Positions 26,545-34,184 of a stretch of DNA of 48,503 nucleotides are shown here, piece by piece. Source of the stretch: an uncultured Chthonomonas sp. (GTDB taxonomy: Bacteria; Armatimonadota; Chthonomonadetes; Chthonomonadales; CAJBBX01). The translations under genes were made by a program, and so were the position numbers. The notes under the pieces are model-generated. The model had not been told where the DNA came from, did not search any database, and saw only the letters and a list, made by a program, of their open reading frames with translations. Within the stretch, counting starts at the first letter, position 1, and the number at the start of each line of letters is the position of its first letter. The DNA is taken from positions 1 to 48,503 of the forward strand of contig CAISJD010000081.1 of the NCBI GenBank assembly GCA_903885605.1. Direction: 5' to 3'.

Positions 26545-27830
26545 CGCAGCTCCTCGCAGATGGCCCGCGCATAGCCCTCCGACGCGCCCTGGTTGCCCTC
26601 GATGAGCGCCGGCGCCGCGCGCGCGATCCGGGCCCGGCGATCGGGGTCGGCCAGCAGCTCCAGCAGGGCGTCGGCCAGTTCGCGCTGGGTGCGGACCTCG
26701 AACGCCACGCCGGCCTGCGCCGCCAGCGCCGTGATATCGCGGAAGTTCTGCATGCGCGGCCCGTGCAGCACGGCCTTGCCCTGCGCCAGCGGCTGCAGCA
26801 GGTTCTGGCCGCCTCCGGGCAGGCTGAGGCTGTTGCCGATGAAGGCGACGTCGCCGACGGCGTAGGCCCGGGCCAGCTCGCCGAAGGTGTCGAGGATCAC
26901 CACGCCGTCGATGGCGGTCTCGCGTGCCGACCGGCGTGCGGGCTCCAGCCCCGCCCGGCGCATGAGCGCGGCGAGGTCGTCGGCGCGGTCCGGGTGGCGC
27001 GGCGCGTGGAGCAACTGCAGGCCGGGCAGGGCCGCGCGGGCGGTCACGAAGGCGTCCAGGACGGCCTCCTCCTCCTCGGTGGAGCGGGTGCTGCCCACCA
27101 CCAGCGTGGGCCGGTCGGCCGCCAGCCCCAGCTCCAGCCGGAGCGCGGCGGCCTCGGCGTCGGTAAGGCAGGGCGTCCGCTGGTCGAACTTGGGGTTGCC
27201 GCCCACGGCGACGATGCCCGCCGGAGCGCCCAGCGCACGGAGGCGGTCGGCGTCGGCCTCGGTCTGCGCCAGCACGCGGCGGAAGAGGGTCAGCGCGGCC
27301 TGGGTCAGCGCCCGCGCGCGGAGGTAGCGCGGGAAGCTCCGGTCCGAGATGCGCCCGCTGACCAGCATGGCCGGGACGCCGGCGTTGCGGGCCTGCTGCA
27401 GGAGGTTCGGCCATAGCTCGGTCTCAACCACGACGAGCAGGTCGGGCCGCAGCGCCCGCAGGAAGCGGCGCACCACGAAGGGTACATCGAAGGGCGCGTA
27501 GAGCGCCGCCGATACGGGGTCGGGCGCGAGCTTGGAGGCCGTCTCGTGCCCGCCCGGCGTGATGCAGGTGATGACCACGTCCACGTCGGGACGCATGGCC
27601 TTGAGGGCGCGGAGGATGGGCGTGACGGCCGAGACCTCGCCCACCGACGCGCCGTGGACCCAGATGCGCCTCCCCGGAGCGGGCGCGACCGCAGGCAGCC
27701 GTCCCCACCGCTCGCCCCAACCGGCGCGCGACTTGCCGCGAAGGAGGCGCAAGGCCAGCCCCAGCGCGATGATGGGCGAGAGCAGCAGCAGCCCTATGTT
27801 GTACAGGACGATGATGGCGACGACCCCCAA
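26541..27830 (-). CDS. waaA: 3-deoxy-D-manno-octulosonic acid (Kdo) transferase
   Basis: WaaA transfers Kdo from CMP-Kdo to lipid IVA. The 429-residue protein begins with a membrane helix (VVAIIVLYNIGLLLLSPIIA) and the signature RAGWGERWG. It then has IWVHGASVGEVSA, VVVETELWPNLL, GNPKFDQ and the C-terminal FIGNSLSLPGGGQNLLQPLAQGKAVLHGP, as expected. The TTG at 27830 is the only plausible start codon near where homologues begin. The open frame continues upstream only through low-complexity repeats that are unlikely to be coding. Its promoter must therefore lie within or beyond the repeat-rich 27.8-28.3 kb stretch. First gene of the lipid A operon. Confidence 0.92.
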   Translation of the reverse strand: MGVVAIIVLYNIGLLLLSPIIALGLALRLLRGKSRAGWGERWGRLPAVAPAPGRRIWVHGASVGEVSAVTPILRALKAMRPDVDVVITCITPGGHETASKLAPDPVSAALYAPFDVPFVVRRFLRALRPDLLVVVETELWPNLLQQARNAGVPAMLVSGRISDRSFPRYLRARALTQAALTLFRRVLAQTEADADRLRALGAPAGIVAVGGNPKFDQRTPCLTDAEAAALRLELGLAADRPTLVVGSTRSTEEEEAVLDAFVTARAALPGLQLLHAPRHPDRADDLAALMRRAGLEPARRSARETAIDGVVILDTFGELARAYAVGDVAFIGNSLSLPGGGQNLLQPLAQGKAVLHGPRMQNFRDITALAAQAGVAFEVRTQRELADALLELLADPDRRARIARAAPALIEGNQGASEGYARAICEELR

Positions 27831-27884
27831 AAGGCCCCCGACCGGCGTCGGGCGGCACCCAACGAGAGTACCCGACCCTGGGGT

Positions 27885-27935
27885 GTGAGGGGGTGAGGCG
27901 CTGAGGGGGTGAGGAGGTGAGGAGGTGAGGGGGTG
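27885..27935 (-). repeat. GTGAGG-type repeat cluster upstream of waaA
   Basis: At least five GTGAGG(G/A)GG-like units lie head to tail on the plus strand at 27885-27935, followed by TCCGTGGATGTCCGTGTCCG. The cluster sits within 110 bases of the waaA start and repeats the pattern seen at 21190-21266. Confidence 0.7.
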
Positions 27936-27954
27936 GCGTCCGTGGATGTCCGTG

Positions 27955-28017
27955 TCCGCCCCCGCCTTTGACGTCATGCTGAGCGAAGCGAAGCACCCCC
28001 CGTAGTTAGGCCGCCGC
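27955..28017 (+). repeat. 63-bp direct repeat, copy A
   Basis: This is one of two copies identical except for one base (28009 against 28268). The core contains GTCATGCTGAGCGAAGCG, which I recall as part of dispersed intergenic repeats in several unrelated genomes. The element is not coding in a convincing way. Confidence 0.85.
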
Positions 28018-28118
28018 ACCCAGCCGTGGCGAAATCGCGCCGGTGGTTTCGATACGGCCCGCGCAAAGGCGGCGCGGGCCTACTCAACCAGCGGCTGGGG
28101 CTGCCCGTGCCGGCCGGG

Positions 28119-28199
28119 CGTCCGTGGAGGTCCGTGTCCGTCCGTGCTCGTCCGTGCCGCCGTAAGGCCCACACGGACCCACACGGACCTCCACGGACG
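28119..28199 (+). repeat. 19-bp perfect inverted repeat with 43-nt loop
   Basis: Left arm 28119-28137 is the exact reverse complement of right arm 28181-28199, centred on a TCCGTG-rich spacer. The flanks contain further ACACGGACC / TCCGTGTCCG units. As RNA or cruciform DNA this could form a long stem. It lies between the two 63-bp direct repeats, so the whole unit spans 27955-28276. Confidence 0.8.
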
Positions 28200-28213
28200 G
28201 ACACGGACCCGCC

Positions 28214-28276
28214 TCCGCCCCCGCCTTTGACGTCATGCTGAGCGAAGCGAAGCACCCCCCGTAGTTAAGCCGCCGC
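28214..28276 (+). repeat. 63-bp direct repeat, copy B
   Basis: Second copy of the element at 27955-28017, offset by 259 bases, with one mismatch. The rest of the 27831-28366 gap holds no coding sequence I can support. Confidence 0.85.
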
Positions 28277-28366
28277 GCCCGGGCGCGGGGGCCGGAGCCT
28301 GCCCTCCTTCTCGGCAGGTACACTCCCCACAGGCGGCGGGCCGCGCTTTGCCCGGGAGGGCGCCAC

Positions 28367-30415
28367 ATGACCACCAGACCACCGACGCAGGAACCCGTGG
28401 GACTTGTTCGCCTCGACCCCTGGCTGGAGCCCTACGAGCCGCAGCTCCGCGAGAGGCTGCGGCGCTTCCGCGAGGCCCTGAAGCGGATGGAGGCGGCCGG
28501 CGGGCTCCTCGGCTCCGTGAGCCTGGGCCACCGCTACCTGGGCCTCAACCGAGGCGAGCGCGACGGCGCGGCCGGCCTCTGGTACCGCGAGTGGGCTCCC
28601 GGTGCGACCTACCTGGCGCTCATCGGCGACTTCAACGGCTGGGACCGGGGCGCCCACCCCATGGCCCGCGACGAGTGGGGCGTCTGGTCGATCTTCCTGC
28701 CCGACGGGCCGCACGGCTGCGCCATCGCCCACGACGGCCGCCTGAAGGTCCATGTGGCGCACCACGAGAGCGCCGCGGACCGCCTGCCGGCCTACGCCAC
28801 GCGGGTGGTGCAGGAGCCGGACACGAGCTTCTGCGCCCGCTGGTGGAGCCCCGCCGAGCCCTACGCCTGGCGCCACGAGGCCCCCGCCGCGCCGCCCGGC
28901 CTGCGCATCTACGAGGCGCACGTGGGCATGGCGCTGGAGGAGGGGCGCGTGGGCAGCTTCGGCGAGTTCCGGCGCGACGTCCTGCCGCGCATCGCCGCCC
29001 AGGGCTACAACGCGTTGCAGCTCATGGCCGTCATGGAGCATCCCTTCTACGCCTCGTTCGGCTACCACGTCTCCAGCTTCTTCGCCGTCTCGTCGCGCTT
29101 CGGCACGCCGGATGAGCTGAAGGCGCTGGTCGACGAGGCGCACCGGCTGGGCCTCACGGTCATCATGGACCTGATCCACTCGCACAGCGTGAAGAACGCC
29201 GCCGAGGGGCTCAACCGCTTCGACGGCACGGACCACCAGTACTTCCACGCCCCGCCCCGCGGCGAGCACCCGGCGTGGGACTCGCTCTGCTTCGACTACA
29301 GCAAGGCCGAGCCGGTCCGCTTCCTCCTCTCCAACGTCCGCTTCTGGCTGGAGGAGTACCGCTTTGACGGCTTCCGCTTCGACGGCGTCACCAGCATGCT
29401 CTACCTGGACCACGGCCTCGGGCGCCCGTTCAACCGCTATGACGACTACTTCGGCGACAACATCGACGCCGACGCCGTCACCTACCTCATGCTGGCCAAC
29501 GAGCTGGCCCACGCCGTGCGGCCCGGCGCGGTGACCGTGGCCGAGGATGTCTCCGGGATGCCGGGCCTGGCGCGCCCAACGGCCGAGGGAGGGCTGGGGT
29601 TCGACTACCGCCTCGCCATGGGCGTGCCCGACATGTGGATCCGCCTGCTGAAGGAGCGCAAGGACGAGGAGTGGAACCTGGGCGAGATCGTCGGCACGCT
29701 CCTGAACCGGCGCCATACCGAGAAGCACGTGGGCTACGCGGAGTCGCACGACCAGGCCATGGTGGGCGACAAGACCCTCGCCTTCTGGCTCATGGACCAG
29801 CGGATGTACTGGAACATGGACCGCGCCACGGCCGACCCCGTGGTGGAGCGGGGCATCGCGCTGCACAAGATGATCCGCCTCATCACCTTCGCGCTGGCCG
29901 GCGACGCCTACCTGAACTTCATGGGCAACGAGTTCGGCCACCCCGAGTGGATCGACTTCCCGCGCCAGGGCAACGGCTACTCGTACCACTATGCGCGGAG
30001 GCAGTGGTCGCTGGCCGGGAACGGCTTCCTGCGCTACCAGGGACTGAACGAGTTCGACCGAGCCATGATGGCCCTGGACGAGCGCCGGCGGTTGCTGTCA
30101 GACCCGTTTATCGAGCAGCTATCGCTGGACGAGGAGGCGCGCGTGCTGGTCGTTCGCCGCGGCGCGCTGGTCTTCGCGTTCAACTTCGACGCCGAGCGCT
30201 CCTACAGCGGCCTGCGCATCCCCGTGCCCGACGCCGTCGACTACACGGTGGCGCTGGACACGGACCGGCCCGAGTTCGGCGGGTTCGGACGCACGGAGCC
30301 GGGCGCCGCCTACCTGCTGCAGGCCGCGCCCGCGCAGGGACGCGACCAGAGCGTGCAGGTCTACCTGCCCGCGCGAAGCGCTCAGGTCCTGGAGCCGGCC
30401 GCCGCCTTGAAGTAG
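28367..30415 (+). CDS. glgB: 1,4-alpha-glucan branching enzyme, GBE1-like (GH13_8)
   Basis: The enzyme makes alpha-1,6 branches in glycogen. The 682-residue protein has an N-terminal CBM48-like domain (GLWYREWAPGATYLALIGDFNGWDRG) and a GH13 barrel with YEAHVGMALEEGRVGSF. Its catalytic residues are Asp339 (GFRFDGVTSMLY), Glu393 (VAEDVSGMPG) and Asp462 (ESHDQAMVGDK). These blocks match the GBE1-type branching enzymes of eukaryotes and some bacteria more than the E. coli GlgB type. GGGAGGG before the ATG at 28367 supports the start. The gene overlaps the convergent methyltransferase by 34 bases. Confidence 0.94.
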   Translation: MTTRPPTQEPVGLVRLDPWLEPYEPQLRERLRRFREALKRMEAAGGLLGSVSLGHRYLGLNRGERDGAAGLWYREWAPGATYLALIGDFNGWDRGAHPMARDEWGVWSIFLPDGPHGCAIAHDGRLKVHVAHHESAADRLPAYATRVVQEPDTSFCARWWSPAEPYAWRHEAPAAPPGLRIYEAHVGMALEEGRVGSFGEFRRDVLPRIAAQGYNALQLMAVMEHPFYASFGYHVSSFFAVSSRFGTPDELKALVDEAHRLGLTVIMDLIHSHSVKNAAEGLNRFDGTDHQYFHAPPRGEHPAWDSLCFDYSKAEPVRFLLSNVRFWLEEYRFDGFRFDGVTSMLYLDHGLGRPFNRYDDYFGDNIDADAVTYLMLANELAHAVRPGAVTVAEDVSGMPGLARPTAEGGLGFDYRLAMGVPDMWIRLLKERKDEEWNLGEIVGTLLNRRHTEKHVGYAESHDQAMVGDKTLAFWLMDQRMYWNMDRATADPVVERGIALHKMIRLITFALAGDAYLNFMGNEFGHPEWIDFPRQGNGYSYHYARRQWSLAGNGFLRYQGLNEFDRAMMALDERRRLLSDPFIEQLSLDEEARVLVVRRGALVFAFNFDAERSYSGLRIPVPDAVDYTVALDTDRPEFGGFGRTEPGAAYLLQAAPAQGRDQSVQVYLPARSAQVLEPAAALK

Positions 30416-31038
30416 ACGTGGATGGGATGTGTGGAGTGGTCGTAGACCTTCTTCTCGTCCCAGGGCAGGGCCACCTCCACCGGAGCTTTGGCGAAGGGGT
30501 GGAAGTAGACGATGGTCATGTTCCGGGGCTTGCGCCGGAGCGACTCCCGCATGTTCTCCATCACCTTCTCCATGACCGGCTCGGGGAAGGGGTTGTAGAA
30601 GTAGAGGTACGTGTAGGGGTCCAGGTCGTCGAAGGTGGTGGCGTCGGCGACGTAGAGCGTGGCGTTCTTGAGCCTGCAGATCTCCAGGTTGCTCCGGCCG
30701 ATGCGGATCAGCTTCTCCGAGAGGTCCAGCCCGTCGATGCGGCCGAAGGGGAACTCGGCCATGGTGATGAGCGCCCCGGCCTTGCCGCAGCCCAGGTCGA
30801 TGATGCCGTCCTCCGGCCCGATGGGCAGCTGCTTCAGGACGAACGCCAGGTCCGGGCCGCACGAATCGCTGTACATGAAGCCCGCGCCTCGGGGCAGGCC
30901 GATGGCGCGCGGGCTCTCGAAATGGATGTCCACGCCCATCTTGTTCAGCTTGGCCTTGTAGGCCAGTGTGGCCGGACGGAACTTGCGGAGGAGATGCAGC
31001 ATCGCCGTCGCTCGCTCTAGTGGGCTCTTCGCCGCCAT
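30382..31038 (-). CDS. SAM-dependent methyltransferase-like protein
   Basis: A 218-residue class-I methyltransferase-like protein. Motif I is GIIDLGCGKAGALITMAEF, followed by an acidic motif II (IDGLDLSEKLIRIGRSN) and DATTFDD; the YFYNPFPEPVM block occupies the motif IV region. The N-terminal part, FRPATLAYKAKLNKMGVDIHF, is less typical. The start is placed at the ATG at 31038, nine bases after an AGGAGG; the ATG at 31044 is an alternative. Substrate unknown. The C-terminus is encoded within the 3' end of glgB on the opposite strand. Confidence 0.8.
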   Translation of the reverse strand: MAAKSPLERATAMLHLLRKFRPATLAYKAKLNKMGVDIHFESPRAIGLPRGAGFMYSDSCGPDLAFVLKQLPIGPEDGIIDLGCGKAGALITMAEFPFGRIDGLDLSEKLIRIGRSNLEICRLKNATLYVADATTFDDLDPYTYLYFYNPFPEPVMEKVMENMRESLRRKPRNMTIVYFHPFAKAPVEVALPWDEKKVYDHSTHPIHVYFKAAAGSRT

Positions 31039-31156
31039 GGTCATGCACCTCCTCGAGTCCCCGCCGGCGCACCGGTCGGCTCGCTTCATGCTACCCTGTA
31101 GCCTGCCGGACGCGGCGGATCGTCCCTCCGGCAAACGACGCGAGGAGCCGCCCGCC

Positions 31157-32113
31157 ATGCACATCGACCCCGACGAGATCACCCAGGAGCCCGGAGCCTA
31201 CCGGCTCTGGCTGCGGCTGCCCGAGGCCGTCCGCGTTCCCATCGGCGCCCTGGGCGAGAGCGAACTGCCGGCGGGCCTCTACGCCTATAGCGGCAGCGCC
31301 CGGCGAGGCATCCGCGGCCGGGTGCGACGCTACCTGCGCCCCACAGGCGTGCTGAAGTGGCACGTCGACCATCTGCTGCCCCACGCACAGGTGGTGGAGC
31401 TGGAGGCCCTGCCCGGCGGCGGCCCCGGCGAGTGCGCCCTCCACGCCGAGCTGCTGGCCATCCCCGGCGCCGCCGAGCCCGTGCGCGGCTTCGGCTCCAG
31501 CGACTGCCGCTGCGGCTCTCACCTGGCCCTCCTGCCGCCCGGCTCACCGGCGCCCGCCGTGGCCCACACGCGGCTACGCACCGGCGAGGAGATGACGGTT
31601 CGGCTGTTGCGGCCCGACGACGGCCCGCGTCTCGGCGCCTACTTCGCCGGCCTCTCGGAGCGGACGCGGTCGCTCTACGGCCCGCATCCCTTCACGCAGG
31701 AGGAGGCGGACGCGATCTGCGCCACGCTGGACCCCGCCGACATGCTGCGGGTGGTCGGCGAGCTGCCGGACGGACGGCTCATCTCCTACATGCTGCTCCA
31801 GATCGGGGTGCGGCACATCGACGCGGAGAAGTACCGGGCGCAGGGCATCGAGCTACCCGAGGGCGAGTGCGCCGCGTTCGCGCCGTCGGTGCTGGACGGC
31901 CTGCAGGAGACGGGGGTCGGCACGGCCATGGCGGGGGTCCTCTTCCGCATGGCGCGTTCGCGAGGCATCCGCACCGTGAACCTCTGGGGCGGCGTCCAGG
32001 AGCGCAACACCCGCGCCCGCCGCTTCTACGAGAAGCTGGGCTTCCAGAAGATCGGCGAGTTCATGGCAGGCGACCTGAACAACTACGACATGGTCTGCCC
32101 GCTGCGTGCGTGA
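31157..32113 (+). CDS. DUF123 (GIY-YIG-like) and GNAT acetyltransferase fusion
   Basis: A 318-residue two-domain protein. Residues 1-125 match DUF123: GAYRLWLRLPEAV, SELPAGLYAYSGSARRGIRGRVRRYLRP, KWHVDHLLPHA, and the closing GFGSSDCRCGSHL. This domain is often attached to endonuclease III-like proteins. Residues about 145-318 are a GNAT acetyltransferase (MTVRLLRPDDGPRL, GVGTAMAGVLFRMARSRG, NTRARRFYEKLGFQKIGEF). GAGGAG nine bases before the ATG at 31157 sets the start. The pairing is unusual. The gene diverges from the methyltransferase, with a 118-base gap between the two starts. Confidence 0.85.
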   Translation: MHIDPDEITQEPGAYRLWLRLPEAVRVPIGALGESELPAGLYAYSGSARRGIRGRVRRYLRPTGVLKWHVDHLLPHAQVVELEALPGGGPGECALHAELLAIPGAAEPVRGFGSSDCRCGSHLALLPPGSPAPAVAHTRLRTGEEMTVRLLRPDDGPRLGAYFAGLSERTRSLYGPHPFTQEEADAICATLDPADMLRVVGELPDGRLISYMLLQIGVRHIDAEKYRAQGIELPEGECAAFAPSVLDGLQETGVGTAMAGVLFRMARSRGIRTVNLWGGVQERNTRARRFYEKLGFQKIGEFMAGDLNNYDMVCPLRA

Positions 32114-32133
32114 GGAGATGAGGAGGGGTTGAG

Positions 32134-32194
32134 GTGAGGAGGTGAAACGGCATCGGGAGACGCGTAATCGGCGTTCACCCGTTCACCCCCTCAC
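32134..32194. terminator. Likely bidirectional terminator between convergent genes
   Basis: GTGAGGAGGTGAA (32134-32146) pairs with TTCACCCCCTCAC (32182-32194), 12 of 13 positions, across a 35-base loop. It sits between two convergent stop codons (32113 and 32199). The arms belong to the same GTGAGG repeat family seen elsewhere, so its function may be structural rather than termination. Confidence 0.4.
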
Positions 32195-32198
32195 GCCG

Positions 32199-33626
32199 CT
32201 AGGCGATAGCCAGCGCCTTCTCCTGCTCCGCCACGACTTCGGGCGTCAGGATGTCTTCGACGATCTCTCGGGCTGAGAGCATCTTGTCCGCGTGCGTGCC
32301 GCTTTCGCCCAGCGTGATGATGGGCGGCTCCACGTCGGTGTAGAGGCCGGCGGTGGAGAGCAGGGCGTTGCAGAGGCAGACGCGTCCGGTCAGGTCCGCG
32401 ACATCGCCGCCCAGCGTCCGGTACTGCTTCTCCGGCATGGCAGGGCAGATGTACCGCTCGCGCCGCGTGCCGTCGGGCCGCGTGTCCCAGGTGGAGGTGA
32501 CCAGGTAGGCCCGGTTGCAGATGCGCTTCCGTGCCTCGTAGACCGTCGGATCGGCCAGCGTGCCCTCCAGCGGGACCACCTTGAAGGGGTATCCCGTGGG
32601 CGAGAGGACATTGTCCGTGAGGACGGTGGTCTCCTTGGTGTGGTTGCGGTCGACGACCTGCTGCTTCAGGTCATCCCTCATGCCGGACTCCCGGCACAGG
32701 GCGAACCGCGAGCCGATCTGCACGCCGTAGGCCCCGCGGGCGAGCCAGCGCAGGTAGTCGTTGCGCGAGCCTCCCTCGTCCAGCGCGCCGGCCACGTAAA
32801 CGGGCACGCCCATGGCCAGCACCTTGTCGAAGTAGGCGTCGATCTCGTCGGGATCGCCGAAGGAGACGCGGTTCCGGGGCGGGGCGTTGTGGCCTCCGGC
32901 GCGGTGGTTCTCCAGCACGAAGGCGAAGGGCCGGGCGCCCTCCATGTCGCGGTTCCAGATATCCAGGATGCGTTTGGGGAACGCAAAGTTGGAGAGGATC
33001 GGGATCATGTGCGGGGCGGGATGCCGGGCCAGCAGGGCCGCGCCCTCGTCGCCGGGCGCCTCCAGCAGGACGTGCGTGCCCGTGCCCGTCAGCGCCTCGT
33101 ACTCCACGGCGTTGCCGGCGCGGAGGTTCGTGACGATGTCCGGCAGCTCCATGGGAACGCCGGCGCCGCAGAGCAGCGCGTCGACGCCGCCGAGCATGGC
33201 GCCGTAGATCGTGGGAAGCACCGTGAGGGCGCACTTCCACATGACGTTGACGCCGACCCGGCCCCGGTGGCCGGACTTGGCGCGCAACACCTCGACGTAG
33301 GCGCCGATGACGCTGAGGCGACGGGCGAGCGCGCCGCGGACCGGATCCGGCAGGTCCATGGGGGGCTCAAGATGGAATCGGGACCCGCCGCGCGCGTAGC
33401 TGAGCAGATCCTCGACGTAGCGTTTGATTGGGAACGTCTGGGCCAGGGAGATGGCGATCTCGTCGCCGGCCCGCACCTGCTCCACGACGATGTGGCGCAG
33501 CCCCACACCCGAGACCACGCCCAGCGCCCCGAGGCGCGCCGTTGCGTTAGCCAGGCGGGCGCACGAGACCTGTACTCCCATGCCGGCCTGTATGAGCCTC
33601 GGCATCCCCGCGATAAGGTCAGACAA
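32199..33626 (-). CDS. Nitronate monooxygenase-like flavoprotein (2-nitropropane dioxygenase family)
   Basis: A 475-residue FMN-dependent TIM-barrel protein of the nitronate monooxygenase/PfaD-like group. Family blocks are LIQAGMGVQVSCARLANATARLGALGVVSGVG at the start, NAVEYEALTGTGTHVLLE, HRAGGHNAPP, VPVYVAGALDEGG, and GAYGVQIGSRFALCRES in the phosphate-binding part. It is longer than the classical enzymes because of an extra C-terminal region with several cysteines (AYLVTSTWDTRP... GRVCLCNALLST). The start is a TTG at 33626 with AGGAGG six bases before it; there is no better upstream start. The natural substrate is not known. Confidence 0.85.
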   Translation of the reverse strand: MSDLIAGMPRLIQAGMGVQVSCARLANATARLGALGVVSGVGLRHIVVEQVRAGDEIAISLAQTFPIKRYVEDLLSYARGGSRFHLEPPMDLPDPVRGALARRLSVIGAYVEVLRAKSGHRGRVGVNVMWKCALTVLPTIYGAMLGGVDALLCGAGVPMELPDIVTNLRAGNAVEYEALTGTGTHVLLEAPGDEGAALLARHPAPHMIPILSNFAFPKRILDIWNRDMEGARPFAFVLENHRAGGHNAPPRNRVSFGDPDEIDAYFDKVLAMGVPVYVAGALDEGGSRNDYLRWLARGAYGVQIGSRFALCRESGMRDDLKQQVVDRNHTKETTVLTDNVLSPTGYPFKVVPLEGTLADPTVYEARKRICNRAYLVTSTWDTRPDGTRRERYICPAMPEKQYRTLGGDVADLTGRVCLCNALLSTAGLYTDVEPPIITLGESGTHADKMLSAREIVEDILTPEVVAEQEKALAIA

Positions 33627-33737
33627 GACAGACCTCCTAACTAGCAGGCGCGGGGCCCTCAAGCAGGTGACCCGTTATCGCCATTCTCTATCGTACGGGC
33701 TCCATGGTACCGCCGTTCGCCTGCCAACGACGCCGAT

Positions 33738-33757
33738 GGGGCCTGTATTGCGGCCCC
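33738..33757 (-). terminator. GC-rich hairpin after the receiver gene
   Basis: GGGGCC (33738-33743) and GGCCCC (33752-33757) form a perfect 6-bp stem with an 8-base loop. It lies six bases beyond the stop of the receiver gene (minus strand). No U-tract follows, so it is only a weak terminator candidate. The rest of 33627-33762 shows no gene. Confidence 0.35.
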
Positions 33758-33762
33758 TTAGC

Positions 33763-34176
33763 TTACCAGCCGCCCGCCTCCGCCACGCGCGCCATCTCCT
33801 CGGCGAACGACGTCGGGAGCCAATCGACCTTGTGGAACACCCGCAAGCGCTCCCCCGGAGTGAAGCGCGCCAGCGTCTGCGGGTTCTGCACGTTGGTCAG
33901 CACGGCCACCGGAGTCTCCGGGCAGTGGGCGCGGAGGACCGAGTAGAGGAGGACGCCGGTGATGAGGCCGTTGTCGCTGGCCTTGGGCGTGAAGAGCTTG
34001 CCCGGCGGCATCATGATGTCCAGCACGATGATATCCGGGCAGGTGGCGCCGGCCTCTTCCACCGCCCTGTCCGGGATGACGCACTGGAGGACCTCGAAGC
34101 CCTTCCGCTCCAGCGCCGACACGTGGTACCAGTTCGGCGTAACGTCGTCATCCACAAACAGAAGCCTCTTTGCCAC
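33763..34176 (-). CDS. Stand-alone response-regulator receiver protein
   Basis: A 137-residue receiver with nothing attached. The acidic pocket is VDDD (Asp9-Asp11), the phospho-acceptor is Asp53 in IIVLDIMMPP, and the switch Thr94 and Lys116 (FHKVDW) are present. The loop after the acceptor (GKLFTPKASDNG) is longer than usual. It is co-oriented with the histidine kinase, whose stop is only eight bases upstream of its GTG start (34176), so the kinase is its likely partner. No DNA-binding or enzymatic output domain is present. It may act by protein-protein contact or as a phosphate relay. Confidence 0.88.
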   Translation of the reverse strand: MAKRLLFVDDDVTPNWYHVSALERKGFEVLQCVIPDRAVEEAGATCPDIIVLDIMMPPGKLFTPKASDNGLITGVLLYSVLRAHCPETPVAVLTNVQNPQTLARFTPGERLRVFHKVDWLPTSFAEEMARVAEAGGW

Positions 34177-34184
34177 GATCCTGC

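Noticed and set aside
27831-28019. N-terminal extension of waaA through the repeats
   Set aside because: The extension translates low-complexity repeat DNA and precedes the point where all WaaA proteins begin.
28265-29989. A 574-codon minus-strand frame
   Set aside because: Antisense to the branching enzyme, whose catalytic residues are all present on the plus strand.
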